Shown here piece by piece: positions 35,000 to 45,022 of a stretch of 55,825 nt of DNA. The notes under the pieces were generated by a model. It worked only from the letters and a program-made list of their open reading frames with translations, did no database searches and was not told where the DNA came from. Numbering within the stretch: the first letter of the stretch is position 1; each line of letters begins with the position of its first letter. A program made the position numbers and the translations under genes. Source of the DNA: Bacteroidetes bacterium CG12_big_fil_rev_8_21_14_0_65_60_17 (GTDB lineage: Bacteria; Bacteroidota; Rhodothermia; Rhodothermales; UBA10348); assembly GCA_002787815.1 (NCBI GenBank), contig PCUY01000018.1, forward strand, positions 1-55,825, read 5' to 3'.

Positions 35000-36357
35000 T
35001 CACTCACGGCCACATCCCGGAACACGATGCGATCATCGTGGGCGGAGGCATTGCGGGGCTCACGGCCGCCGCGCACCTTCGACAGATGGGCCATGATGTC
35101 GCCCTCGTCGAAGCCCGTCAGGACGTGGGGGGCACCATGCGTACGCACGTGCAGGAGGGATTCGTGATGGACCTGGGGCCCCAGACGCTCCTCGACTCCC
35201 AGCCTGACGTATCCCGGTTCCTTGACAGCATCGGCGCAGCGGCGCACCGCGTGGAGCCCGGCGCAGCGAGTCGGAAACGGTTCATTGTGAAAGACGGAGC
35301 TCCCCTTGCCCTCCCCCGGGGCCCTGGTGACTTCCTCTCGAGCCCCGTTTTCTCCTGGCGTGGCAAACTGAGGCTTCTTGCGGAAGTCTTCGTGCGGTCC
35401 ACGAGCCCGGTCGGCGAGTCGGTGGCAGCGTTCGTTCGGCGGCGATTCGGTGAGGAATTCCTCACATGGGCAGCCGATCCATTCGTTTCCGGCGTGCACG
35501 CCGGCGACCCCGAAGCGCTCCTCGTGGCCAATGCGTTTCCGACCATGGTGGCGGCTGAACGAAAACACCGCAGTCTGCTGCGGGCGGGTCAGTCCCGGCA
35601 TGGCCTGTATGGTTTTGAGGGTGGCATGCAGATGCTTCCCCGCAGCCTGGCGCGGCACCTGGTATCCAGCGCCGGACCCGGCCGCGCTCAGCTGATGACC
35701 GGCACGCGGGTCCTTCGAGCGTCCTGGCATGGCCCGGAGTCAGGTCATTTTGACGTCGTTGTCCAGTCCTCCGGGTCGTCCCGCACCAGATCGCTCAGCG
35801 CGCCCGTCGTTGTCCGAACGGACGGCTTCCGGCACGACACATCGGTAAACTATGCACCCGTAGCCGTCGTTGTGCTCGGTTTTCGCCGGGAAGATGTCCT
35901 GCATCCGCTCGACGGATTCGGGATGCTTGTGCCCTTTGCCGAAGAGCGCCAAATCCTGGGCACACTCTTCTCATCGACCCTCTTTCCGGATCGGGCGCCG
36001 GGCGGTCATGTGCTGCTCACCACGTTTGTGGCCGGCGCCCGCCGTCCGGAGCTCGCCGATCTCTGCGACAGTGCGCTCGTGGATCTTGTCATGAAGGACC
36101 TCACGGACCTGCTGCACATCACGGGGCCCGCCGTTACGGCGCACGTTCATGTCTGGCAGCACGGTATTCCACAGTATGACCGCGCACACGCCGACATGCT
36201 CCGCTCGCTCCGGGACAGGGAACGCTCGGAGCCGGGACTCTTTTTCACGGGAAACGCCTGTCATGGCATTTCTGCACCGCATACCATGTCCCACGCGCTG
36301 CGGACCGCACGCCGCGCCCACGACGCCATTCTGGCATGCAGAACCACACGACCATGA
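34996..36357 (+). CDS. hemY: Protoporphyrinogen/coproporphyrinogen oxidase
   Basis: A 453-residue FAD enzyme. The dinucleotide site is AIIVGGGIAGLTAAAHLRQMGHDVALVEARQDVGGTMRT; a C-terminal FAD block is LFFTGNACHGISAPHTMSHALR. It oxidises protoporphyrinogen (or coproporphyrinogen) to the porphyrin ahead of ferrochelatase. With HemN upstream the protoporphyrin route is more likely. HemY uses O2 as acceptor in known cases, which sits oddly beside an anaerobic HemN. Four-base overlaps link it to hemN and hemH. Confidence 0.9.
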   Translation: MITHGHIPEHDAIIVGGGIAGLTAAAHLRQMGHDVALVEARQDVGGTMRTHVQEGFVMDLGPQTLLDSQPDVSRFLDSIGAAAHRVEPGAASRKRFIVKDGAPLALPRGPGDFLSSPVFSWRGKLRLLAEVFVRSTSPVGESVAAFVRRRFGEEFLTWAADPFVSGVHAGDPEALLVANAFPTMVAAERKHRSLLRAGQSRHGLYGFEGGMQMLPRSLARHLVSSAGPGRAQLMTGTRVLRASWHGPESGHFDVVVQSSGSSRTRSLSAPVVVRTDGFRHDTSVNYAPVAVVVLGFRREDVLHPLDGFGMLVPFAEERQILGTLFSSTLFPDRAPGGHVLLTTFVAGARRPELADLCDSALVDLVMKDLTDLLHITGPAVTAHVHVWQHGIPQYDRAHADMLRSLRDRERSEPGLFFTGNACHGISAPHTMSHALRTARRAHDAILACRTTRP

Positions 36358-37472
36358 GCCCCAGGGAATTTCTCAAAAAGTACCACTTCGACCACCGCAT
36401 GGTGGATGGGTCCTTCTACCCGCGTACGCCCCTCGGTGTGGGGCCCGGCGACCGCGTGGGCGTGGTCCTCTTCAATCTGGGCGGACCGACAGGACTCGAC
36501 GGTGTGGAGCCGTTCCTCTACAACCTGTTCATGGACCCCGCCATCATTGACATCCCCCTGCCGGCCATGCTGCGCGACCCGCTGTGCCGGCTTATTGCTC
36601 GCAAGCGGGCGGAAGGTGTGCGGGAAGAATATGCCCTGATCGGTGGCGCTTCGCCGCTGAATGAGCACACGCGTCAGCAGGCCGTACTACTCGAAAGAAG
36701 GCTTGCCGACGAACTTGCCGCCGCGACCGGTGCCACATTCCACACCTACATGGCCATGCGCTATGCGCCTCCGCTGAGCGAGGATTCCGTGCAACAGATG
36801 CACGAGGACGGTATTACCCACGTCGTGCTGCTTCCCCTCTGCCCGCAGTATTCGAAAACCACGACCGGAGCTTCTGTCGTGTACTGGCATGCTCTCCAGC
36901 AGGAGGGATGCATGCCCGACTGGCCAACGAGTCTCATTTTCGAGTATGCCACGCATCCGGACCTCGTCTGCGCCTTCTCCGGGCGGATCTCGGAGGGGCT
37001 CTCCCGTTTCGCGGAAAAAGAGCGGGGCAATGTGCATATCCTCTTCAGTGCACACGGTACGCCACTCTACGAAAAAACGCGGCGCCATGACCCATACCAG
37101 GATCTGGTGTTCTCGACGGTCCGGGCCATCATGGATGCCTGGGACGGGCCCAATCCGCACAGCACAGCCTTCCAGAGCAAGGTCGGACCCGCCAAGTGGC
37201 TGTCTCCGTCGACTCCGGACCACCTGGGAACGCTCGCCGACTCCGGCATCACGCGCGTGCTGATCGTACCCGTAGCCTTTGTGAGCGACCACGTCGAGAC
37301 ACTTTTTGAGCTGGATATGGAAGTCCGTAAAGAGGCCCTGGAAGCCGGAATAGTTAAGTATGAGGTCTGCGAAGGCCTGAACGACAGCCCGCATTTCATG
37401 GACTGCCTCGTCGATATGGTGCGCCGACACGTCCAGTCAGCGGATGGCTCAGCCCCCCGGTCGCCTCAATGA
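36354..37472 (+). CDS. hemH: Ferrochelatase
   Basis: A 372-residue enzyme inserting Fe2+ into the porphyrin. Blocks: VGVVLFNLGGPTGLDGVEPFLYNLF, LLPLCPQYSKTTTGA, the metal/active-site His in ILFSAHGTPLYE, and VSDHVETLFELDMEV with the conserved Glu. The ATG at 36354 (MSPREFLKK) overlaps the hemY stop as ATGA, like the hemN/hemY junction, so I prefer it to an ATG six codons earlier. It closes the predicted NOR-heme operon. Confidence 0.93.
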   Translation: MSPREFLKKYHFDHRMVDGSFYPRTPLGVGPGDRVGVVLFNLGGPTGLDGVEPFLYNLFMDPAIIDIPLPAMLRDPLCRLIARKRAEGVREEYALIGGASPLNEHTRQQAVLLERRLADELAAATGATFHTYMAMRYAPPLSEDSVQQMHEDGITHVVLLPLCPQYSKTTTGASVVYWHALQQEGCMPDWPTSLIFEYATHPDLVCAFSGRISEGLSRFAEKERGNVHILFSAHGTPLYEKTRRHDPYQDLVFSTVRAIMDAWDGPNPHSTAFQSKVGPAKWLSPSTPDHLGTLADSGITRVLIVPVAFVSDHVETLFELDMEVRKEALEAGIVKYEVCEGLNDSPHFMDCLVDMVRRHVQSADGSAPRSPQ

Positions 37473-37533
37473 AGGCGTGCAGCAAATTATCCGGCCAATC
37501 GCGGCGGCATCGGGGTGTCTGGACAAGCAATAA

Positions 37534-40078
37534 TCAACTTCGCAGAGCGCCATGATAGCGGTTCCAGTAGACTTTGTGGAGTTCCATGGCAAGAACAACC
37601 GTCAGGGCAATCCCGGCCAACAATACGACATGTGGAACCGGGATGGGTGACGTGCCGAGCACGCGTTGCAGCCACGGCATGTACATGGCCAGTACATGCA
37701 CTCCCAGGGCCAGGAGCACGCCAGTCAGGAGAATGGGACTCCTGAGCGGAGAGAGCCGGAAAATGGATGCCACCTCGGACCGCGCGTTGCCAACGTGCAT
37801 GTTCTCGAAAAACACCACGAGCAACAGAAGAGCGTTGCGGCTTGCCTCCACGCTCCAGTCCGCGTACTCCAGCATCCAGTGGAATGCTGCCAGTCCCACA
37901 ATCGACATCACGAGTGCCGACAGTATGGTCCGCTCCAACATGAGCCGATCGAAAATGCGCTCAGAAGGCGGCCTCGGGGGCCTCAAGAGCACATTCCCTT
38001 CGGCCGGCTCAAAGGCCAGCGCCACGTCCTGTATGCCATTCGTAACCAGGGCCTGTACCGGAAGAAGAGGCAGTATGATGCTTCCGTCATGGACCGCCGG
38101 CCACCCGGACACGACCACGGCGCCGAGCATCAGCACCTCGGCCAGGCCCGTCGACAACAGCAGGAAGACGACCTTGCGCACGTTGTCGTACGCCACCCTT
38201 CCGTCCTCCACGGCACTCACAATGGTCGCGATATTGTCGTCGGTGATCACGAGCTCTGCCGCCTCCCGGGCCACATCCGTACCGGCCGCACCCATGGCCA
38301 CACCGATATTCGCCTGTCTCAGAGCCGGAGCATCGTTCACCCCGTCGCCTGTCACGGCAACGAAATGTCCGGCTGCTTGCGCGGCCTCGACGATATCCAG
38401 TTTCTGCGTGGGAGCAATGCGTGCAAATACGCGGGTCAATGCCACAAAGTCGGCAAGCGTCCCCTCCTGCGTATGTTCGAGCACATCCTTACCGGTTGCC
38501 ACCTGCCCGGGATCTGTCGCCAGGCCCAACTCGCGCGCAATGGCCAACGCCGTGACAGGGTGGTCGCCCGTTATCATGGACACTCCGATTCCGGCATCAT
38601 GGCACGCGGCTACCGCCTCGACGACTCCGGGCCGGAGCGGATCGATCATCCCCACGAATCCCAGAAGCCGGAGTGTGCCATCGAAATTTTCTTCGGTCGA
38701 TGCGACGCCCGCGTCCGCAAGCGCCAACACGCGCAGCCCGTCGGAAGCCATCGCCTCGGCTGCCCGGTGAGCTCCAGGGACAGCATCGCCGCACATGGCC
38801 AGGACCTTCTCGGGTGCTCCTTTCACGCAGACAAGCAGTCCTTCTGCCGAGGATCCATCACCGCCGCATGAGTGGAATGTGGCGGCATATTGCCGCTCCG
38901 ACTCGAAAGGAACAGCGTGCTCCTCGGGGTACTGGCTCGTCACCTCGGACCGCCTCAGACCCGCTTTTCTACCGAGGGCCAGGAGAGCCTCATCCGTGGG
39001 GTCGCCCTGCCAGGACCAGACGCCTCCGGTTCCGGGACGCGTCGCGTCTGGATCTTCGGCCGCCGGGGTGTGGCCCGTGTCTCCCGCTACCGCTGTACGG
39101 TCCGTGTCGCATTCAAGCTCGGCCTCGTTGCACAGGATGGCGGTGCGCAGCAGGTCCTCCAGTTCTGTCCCGGATGCGTGACGGTCGCCGCCTTCAATTT
39201 TTCCCTCACCGGCATAGCCCTCTCCCGTGACGGAAAATTCGATACCCGATGCAAGGACGACGCGGCGCACGGTCAACTCGTTGCATGTCAGCGTCCCGGT
39301 CTTGTCACTGGCAATGAGCGTACAGCTCCCGAGCCCCTCGACAGCGGCAAGGCGACGCACAATCACCCCGCGCCCCGACACCCGGCTCGATGCAATGGCG
39401 AGCGCCACGGAAAACTGGAACATGTCCACCCAGCCATACCCACGAAGCAGAACACCTCCGATAGCGATCAGCCCGGCCGACACCACCACCGCGCCGGCAA
39501 TGACCCGGGTCAGCCGCTCCATGCGCTCGAGAAGGGGGGCGCGCCCGCACAACCGTCGTGCCAGCGTACACCACCTCCAGTCCCTTGGCCACCGGAACCG
39601 ACTCGCCCGTAAGCAACGATTCGTCTACTTCGAGCCCATTCGAAACCAGCACCTCGGCATCGGCCGGAATGCGATTGCCCGATTCCAGCATGACCAGGTC
39701 TCCCGGGACGACGTGCTCCGCATCTACCAGCACCCATTCATCATCCCGGAGCACGCGCGCGCGTACGCGGAGCAGATGCTGCAGGGCCTGGCTGCTTTTC
39801 TCCGCCTTCCATTCCTGGATACCACCGATCAGAGCGTTGAGTACGACGACGACACCAATGAAAGCGGCGTCCCTGGCATGGTCAATCACAACCGATACGA
39901 TTGCAGCTGCGATCAGTATATAGATGAGCGGACTTCGAAGTTGACGCAGTCCCACCTGCCACCAGGCAGGTGGTGGCTTTTCGGGAAGCACATTTGGCCC
40001 ATGACGCTCGAGCAGCGCACGCGCTTCCCGGTCTGACTGACCGCGGTGCCTGGGTTCAGCGGGCAAGGTAGCCACCAT
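37534..40078 (-). pseudogene. P-type cation ATPase, frameshifted and internally deleted
   Basis: The N-terminal part (40078 to about 39540) has LLERHGPNVLPE, the actuator motif LLTGES and ends AGTTVVRA; the rest (about 39550-37534) resumes in another frame at PLLERMERLTR and carries DKTGTLT (39306-39286), GDGVNDAPAL and the C-terminal helices. About 30 residues of the actuator end are missing at the frame change. A second gap near 39390 joins SVALAIA directly to SSRVSGRGVIVRRL, removing the TM4 PEGLP motif that binds cations. It could not transport even if translated. The start also runs into the upstream SDR gene by 23 bp. Closest type: Ca/Mg-like cation ATPases. Confidence 0.85.
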
Positions 40079-40808
40079 CTACGGCGTAATAGGATCCAGT
40101 CACGAAGCTGGCCTCGGGAGAGGTCAGCCAATAGACCAGTTCGGCCACTTCCCGGGGGCGGCCGAGCCGTCCAACGGCGTGTAACCCGGTCAGCATCCTG
40201 TTCATCTCGGGATCTTCCTCGAACTCCGCGATCATGGGCGTACTGATGAACGCGGGCCCGACCGAGTTGACACGGATACCCTGCCCGCCGTATTCCAGGG
40301 CCGTGGCCTTGGTCAGGCCGACGACACCATGTTTGGCGGCTGTATAGGCCGGTGCGCCTGCAAAACCCACGGCGCCCAGGATCGAAGCCATGTTTACAAT
40401 CGAGCCTCCGCCACTTTTCAGCATGGCCGGGATCTGATATTTCATTCCGTAGAACACGCCAGACAGGTTGACGGCAATCACGTCGTTCCAGGCCTCGACC
40501 GGGTACTCGGCGGTCGGGTGCTGCTCGCCAGCGATCCCGGCATTGTTGCACGCCGAATCCAGCCGGCCGAAATGGCTCAGCGCCTCCTCAACGGTTCGTT
40601 CGCAGTCTTCGGGATTGGATACGTCGGCCTTCACGAACACGGCCTCTCCGCCGCTCATGCGCAGCGCTTCGGCCAGCGATTCTCCGGCTTTCTCATCCAC
40701 ATCGCTCAGCACAACCGCCGAGCAGCGCGAGACATACAATTCAGCAATGGCGCGTCCGATTCCCGATGCCGCGCCGGTAACAAGGGCTACTCTTCGTTCC
40801 GTGTTCAT
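40056..40808 (-). CDS. SDR family NAD(P)-dependent oxidoreductase
   Basis: A 250-residue classical short-chain dehydrogenase. Cofactor motif TGAASGIGRA (about residues 11-20), acidic residue LSDVDE after beta2 suggesting NAD preference, NNAGIAG, the Ser of the active site (VNMASILG), YTAAKHG with catalytic Tyr and Lys, and VNSVGPAFISTPM. The C-terminal EASFVTGSYYAVDGGY is typical. The substrate is unknown. The gene is intact, although genes on both sides are decayed. Confidence 0.92.
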   Translation of the reverse strand: MNTERRVALVTGAASGIGRAIAELYVSRCSAVVLSDVDEKAGESLAEALRMSGGEAVFVKADVSNPEDCERTVEEALSHFGRLDSACNNAGIAGEQHPTAEYPVEAWNDVIAVNLSGVFYGMKYQIPAMLKSGGGSIVNMASILGAVGFAGAPAYTAAKHGVVGLTKATALEYGGQGIRVNSVGPAFISTPMIAEFEEDPEMNRMLTGLHAVGRLGRPREVAELVYWLTSPEASFVTGSYYAVDGGYLAR

Positions 40809-40953
40809 GACAGGCCTCCATCTGTGGTGGTGCAGGGCTTGTCATATTCTACGGCCGGGCAGGGCGGACGTTGTCCGGGTCGAGGCCGGGAATTCCCTTT
40901 TCCGGATGAGGGGAGGGACCCGGCAGTTTTTTCATGTGCAACGTGCGTCCCGG

Positions 40954-42890
40954 TCAGAGCTGGATCACATAGGTCAGCTTGGCAATGCCCACACGGTTGT
41001 TCAGGAGTGCATTGCGGACATCGAACCGATCATCGTCTCCCGTGAAGTTGTAACTCGTGTTGAACACAATGAACAGGTCCGCACCGGGCGAGTGGATCCA
41101 GTCAATGCGGACATTGGCCTGCAGATCGCCCGAGAAATTGTCATACTGGATCAGACTGTTGGCGAACAGCTTCCTGCTCCACGCGGCGTTCAGGTTCATT
41201 CCGAAAGTGGTTGCGTTGAACGAGCCATTGGCAACGGGCAGGTCAAATTCCCGGTCCGCAGACCAATACCCACGCGATACGTGGTTCTGTCCCCGCCGAA
41301 GAACTCCGAAAACTGCAGATTGCCATTCGCCGAGAAAAATTTGCTGTTGTCCGTGCGAAATCCGACCGAGGCGGCATTGGACACATAATCGCCGGGCAAC
41401 AGTTCGACATCTCTGCGAAGGAAGAAGGACTCCTCGAGGCGCTCGAAATTGCGACCAACCGACCATGTGATGCGGTCATTCGTCCTGAACCGGAAGTTGC
41501 CATTGAGACCCAGATCGGAGGATTGTTTCCGGTTGTCCTGCCCGTTGATGAGCGACGCGCTCGCCGTTACGGAGTACGAGCGGAAAAAGCTGTCTCCGAT
41601 GAACGGATTGTAGGTCGCATTCGTCGCGTAACTTTTCATGTCCCGACGCCGGACAAAACCGAGCGCCGGGTTGAAACGCCGTCCCACATTGTCATAGGCC
41701 GTGCCAAGCGACCAATCGGAGGTTCGTAGCGTCAGGTTGGCCGATCCTGCGCCGTCCGAAAGGGTGTCATCCTTGTCGTCTATGCGCGAGAACCAGGCTG
41801 AAAACTCGCTGTTGCCCCAGAATCGGCCGCGCACGTCGGCTCCGGTTCCACGTGTTATCCTGCTCCAGCTTGGTAAAGATCGCGCCGAGCGTCGTGCGGT
41901 CAATCACGTCCACACGGGCACGCAAAACCGTATTGTTTCCACCTGCAATCCCAAGATCATTGTTGTCGTCGGCCTGCAGGTTCATGGCACCGATCGATAT
42001 TTTGTCGAACTGACCAACGAGTCGCCCTCCGGCCAGGATATCGTTCGTAATGCCGATGCGCCGGGAGAAGAAGGTCTGCGTCTGCCCCGTATTGCCGAAT
42101 TCGAAGAGCCCCTGCCGCTCCAGGAAAAATTCCCGCTTTTCCGGAAAGAACAGATTGAACCGTGTCAGATCAAGTTGCACATTGTCCGATTCGACCTGGG
42201 CGAAGTCCGTGTTGACGGTGGCATCGAACGTGAAATTGGGCGTCACGGCCCACTTGACGTCAAGCCCGATATCCTGCTGCGTGTCGGTCTCGAATCCGTT
42301 TTCCGTGACACGCGATTTCTGGGCGCCGGATATGACGTACGGCTTGATGAGCACGTTGCGGCAGGGCTTGACGCCTTCAATACCTTCCAGACTTGCATAC
42401 TGGGAAACCTGGAAAATGCCCGCAGAATACCTGCGGGGAATGTACGGCCAGAGTGAGCGCTCCCCCGTCCGGTTCAGGAATCGCATGATGGCGACACCCA
42501 TGGTCAGTTCATGTGCGTTGTCAAACCGGATGGTCTTGAACGGAATAGCCAGTTCCACGTGCCATCCGTCGTCCGCTATCCGCCCCTCACTCTCATAGAT
42601 TCCGTCCCACTGCCAGTCACTGCGTGACATGCTCTCGTCCGTGATGATGGCATCGTCCTGCGTGCCGAACACATTGGTCTCGAAGAGGTACGCGTTGCGG
42701 TCATCATTGTACGTATCTATGAGCAGCCAGAACATATCGTCGTTCCCGTTCGGACCGCCACGCTGCAGATTCCGGGCCCGTATCAGCTCCGGGGTGGGTT
42801 GTCTGTGAAAACCGCCTGTATGCTGTTTTCGGCGCCGACGGGCCGGCAGAATCTGGGTAGATACATCGGACATGCCGTACGTACGCGTCT
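40954..42890 (-). pseudogene. DUF5916-type outer-membrane protein, truncated and frameshifted
   Basis: Three frames together read as one DUF5916 protein: NDDMFWLLIDTYNDDRNAY through VQLDLTRFNLFFPEKREFFLE; then WFSRIDDKDDTLSDG through SNKFF-type strands; then NATTFGMNLNAAWSRKLF to the end YVIQL. The shifts fall near 41843 and 41254, and another near 42796 (AVFTDNP against PELIRARN). The N-terminal signal peptide and carbohydrate-binding-like domain (about 120 residues) are missing, since the next gene's stop is at 42912. Beta-barrel function is therefore lost unless the frameshifts are sequencing errors; the missing 5' end makes real decay likelier. Confidence 0.85.
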
Positions 42891-42911
42891 TGCCCAGGAT
42901 TCAGGTACCGG

Positions 42912-43727
42912 TCAATTCAGGCGTACCAGCGGCAATACCTTGTTGAAAGACTCGCCCTCCAGGGCCACCCAGTACATGCCTCCCGCCAGGCCTGTCATGT
43001 CGACCCGGAACGTCCGTTCTGCCGAAACGGCTCCGCTGTGCAGTAGTTTTATTTCCCGACCCAACATGTCGTGGAGCGTAATGTGCACGCTTTCCGTCCG
43101 CGGGATATGTACATCAAACGACGCGGCATCCCGTACCGGGTTGGGATAGACAGGTGAAATGGAGATGTCCGACGGAAGCGCATTGTTGTCGTCTACCGAG
43201 GTGACAATACCGTTCGGGGCACCCGGTGAGGGCGACATGGCCTCCCAGTTGTTCGGGCCGAAGATGCTGAAACTGGCACGGGCCATGGACTGCCCGGCTG
43301 GTGGGGTAGTTACAAACGCACCGCTTTCCCAGAATCCATTCGATACAGCCAGCGGCTCCCGCGTATGATTTCCGGAGCCGTATTCCATGTAATCGATCAT
43401 ATTGTCCGCATTGGAAAAATCGAATGTGCCGGGCACGTAAAGCCCGACCTCGCCGTTTGAGGAAGGAAGCGCATCAAAAGCCACGGCAACGTATTCCCCC
43501 GGCTCAAGCATGCGGCTTCCAGCCACCACATCCAGACCCTGGACGGGCGCGTAAGTTGGAAATTTGCACAGGAAATAGGCACCCGTATCGATGGTTACGG
43601 TGCCGGCATTGACGAGTTCAACCCACCCCTCCCCGGCGTGCACTTCGCTCAACATGAGCCCGGACGTCTGGGCAGATACCGTGGACGACGTCAGCATCAG
43701 GAGAAGAATCAGTATCACGTTGCGCAT
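42912..43727 (-). CDS. Secreted lamin-tail-like protein with T9SS sorting domain
   Basis: A 271-residue secreted protein: signal peptide (LILLLMLTSSTVSAQ), a lamin-tail-domain-like beta sandwich (LMLSEVHAGEGWVELVNAGTVTIDTGAYFLC, GEYVAVAF), and a C-terminal type IX sorting domain (ISPVYPNPVRDAASFDVHI, ITLHDMLGREIKLL, LAGGMYWVALEGE). It should be exported through T9SS; its ligand is unknown. The gene is upstream of the DUF5916 relic on the same strand, 20-40 bp away. Confidence 0.85.
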   Translation of the reverse strand: MRNVILILLLMLTSSTVSAQTSGLMLSEVHAGEGWVELVNAGTVTIDTGAYFLCKFPTYAPVQGLDVVAGSRMLEPGEYVAVAFDALPSSNGEVGLYVPGTFDFSNADNMIDYMEYGSGNHTREPLAVSNGFWESGAFVTTPPAGQSMARASFSIFGPNNWEAMSPSPGAPNGIVTSVDDNNALPSDISISPVYPNPVRDAASFDVHIPRTESVHITLHDMLGREIKLLHSGAVSAERTFRVDMTGLAGGMYWVALEGESFNKVLPLVRLN

Positions 43728-44209
43728 GTGGTTGTCGGCATCAAGTTATGGTCAGTGGTTTCGTGCTTTATACGTGCATATTATTACATTGCATGCATCG
43801 TATCCATCCATAAATTCATCCCTTCCATGGTTTCCCAGCATCCGGCCCGTGGGTGAATGCTGCAGGCGTCCAGATCGCACAGGACCTTGACGAGTTGCAC
43901 GGACACAACAATCTGACGAAAGCCACACAGCTTTCCGAGCGTGGCGATACACTCAACGGCCGGGGCGATTCGCCAAACATGCACGATATCCTGACCGGGT
44001 CCCGTCTCGACGGAACGTCGTTCGGAGTGGACGGCGCGGACCACACGTGTGGCGACTGGACGAGCGCGTCCGAAGACGGCAGTGCGCAGGTGGGCCACCA
44101 TGATCGCACGGGTGGTGGAGAAAACCCGGAGTCGTGGAATTCTGCCCACCCGTCACGCGGATGCGGCCTTGAAAACCTGCGTGCTACGGGTGGCGACGGC
44201 CGGTTGACA
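43728..44209. other. 482-bp stretch without a supported gene
   Basis: Both strands hold only frames without family-like features. The reverse strand between about 43810 and 44150 reads, in pieces, like the two ends of an Rrf2-type regulator (a STTRAIMVAHL-like start and a C-x5-C-x7-C pattern, CDLDACSIHPRAGC), but no single frame keeps it. The AT-rich part at 43745-43820 probably holds the promoter of the gene ending at 42912. Confidence 0.4.
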
Positions 44210-44908
44210 CTACGCCAACACCCGCTTGAACAACACGTTGTTTTCCAGATGCACGTGAGCATGCAGGTCTTCCTCAAAGTCCTCAAGGCCGGCGTAGGCT
44301 GCGCGGAACGTGTTGCAGGCGCCTTCCGGAGGTGTATAGTCGTTCGTCAACGCGCGCAACCGGGCCATGGCACCGCCGACCGATTCGTGCTCCGCTACCA
44401 GCTCTTCGATCAGACCGGGCAGAGTCCCGGCCGCATCGCCGCGTGAAACAAGAGGAAAGACCCGCTGCTCCTCATCTTCCATGTGGGCTTCCAGTTCATC
44501 CGCCAGGTCTGCAAATACATCCCTGATTTCTGCAAGCTCCGCGTAGTGGTGTCCGTGCACGGCGGCAACACGCTTCGTGAATGCTTTCAGGACAGGAATC
44601 CGCTCGCGGACCCATGAGTGATGCTCATTCACGATGTAGTCGGCAAGGAACGCCGGCGACCACGAACCTGCCTGGGACGGAACGCTGCGCCCCGCAGACG
44701 GGTGGGCCGAGACCAGTGCCTGGAGGAGCGTCTCCGGCGCAATGCCTTTGGCAGCGCATGCGTCGGCTACCGACTTTCCTCCTCCACAGCAGAAGTCAAT
44801 GCCAAACTGTTTGAAGACAATACCCCGGCGGAAGTCTTCCGAGACGAGGTCTGCAATGGTCCGCTCGGTGAACGGCACGGTCGTTGGCTGGGACTGGATG
44901 ATTTCCAT
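44210..44908 (-). CDS. ric: Ric/ScdA iron-sulfur cluster repair di-iron protein
   Basis: A 232-residue protein. An N-terminal ScdA domain (TIADLVSEDFRRGIVFKQFGIDFCCGGGKSV) is followed by a hemerythrin-like four-helix bundle with ligands in NEHHSW, HGHHYAEL, LEAHMEDEEQRVF, AEHESVGG and HAHVHLENNVLF. Ric proteins restore iron centres damaged by NO or oxidants. The ATG at 44908 (MEIIQSQ) starts the family N-terminus; an earlier in-frame ATG at 44980 would cover the palindromic promoter site. This suits a cell that makes NO by NirK. Confidence 0.93.
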   Translation of the reverse strand: MEIIQSQPTTVPFTERTIADLVSEDFRRGIVFKQFGIDFCCGGGKSVADACAAKGIAPETLLQALVSAHPSAGRSVPSQAGSWSPAFLADYIVNEHHSWVRERIPVLKAFTKRVAAVHGHHYAELAEIRDVFADLADELEAHMEDEEQRVFPLVSRGDAAGTLPGLIEELVAEHESVGGAMARLRALTNDYTPPEGACNTFRAAYAGLEDFEEDLHAHVHLENNVLFKRVLA

Positions 44909-44946
44909 GGCGGTACGAGGCGTATTGGGATGTAAGGATCGTTCTG

Positions 44947-44967
44947 TGTATAAAAGACTATTTAGTC
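44947..44967 (-). promoter_or_regulatory. ric promoter with palindromic site
   Basis: GACTATTTAGTC at 44956-44967 is a perfect palindrome around two T. With the flanking bases it reads AAAGACTATTTAGTC (44953-44967), like AAAGACTTAATACTC in the nirK/NOR region. On the reverse strand TATACA (44952-44947) is a plausible -10 about 10 bp from the palindrome centre, a spacing like that at nirK. Confidence 0.5.
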
Positions 44968-45022
44968 GTCTGTTTTCCATACCTTCTGATATTGACCGCG
45001 TTCCATGTAATCGGTGTGAACA

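Noticed and set aside
43853-44446. A 197-codon forward frame across the ric 3' end
   Set aside because: It is antisense to ric for half its length and shows no family motif.
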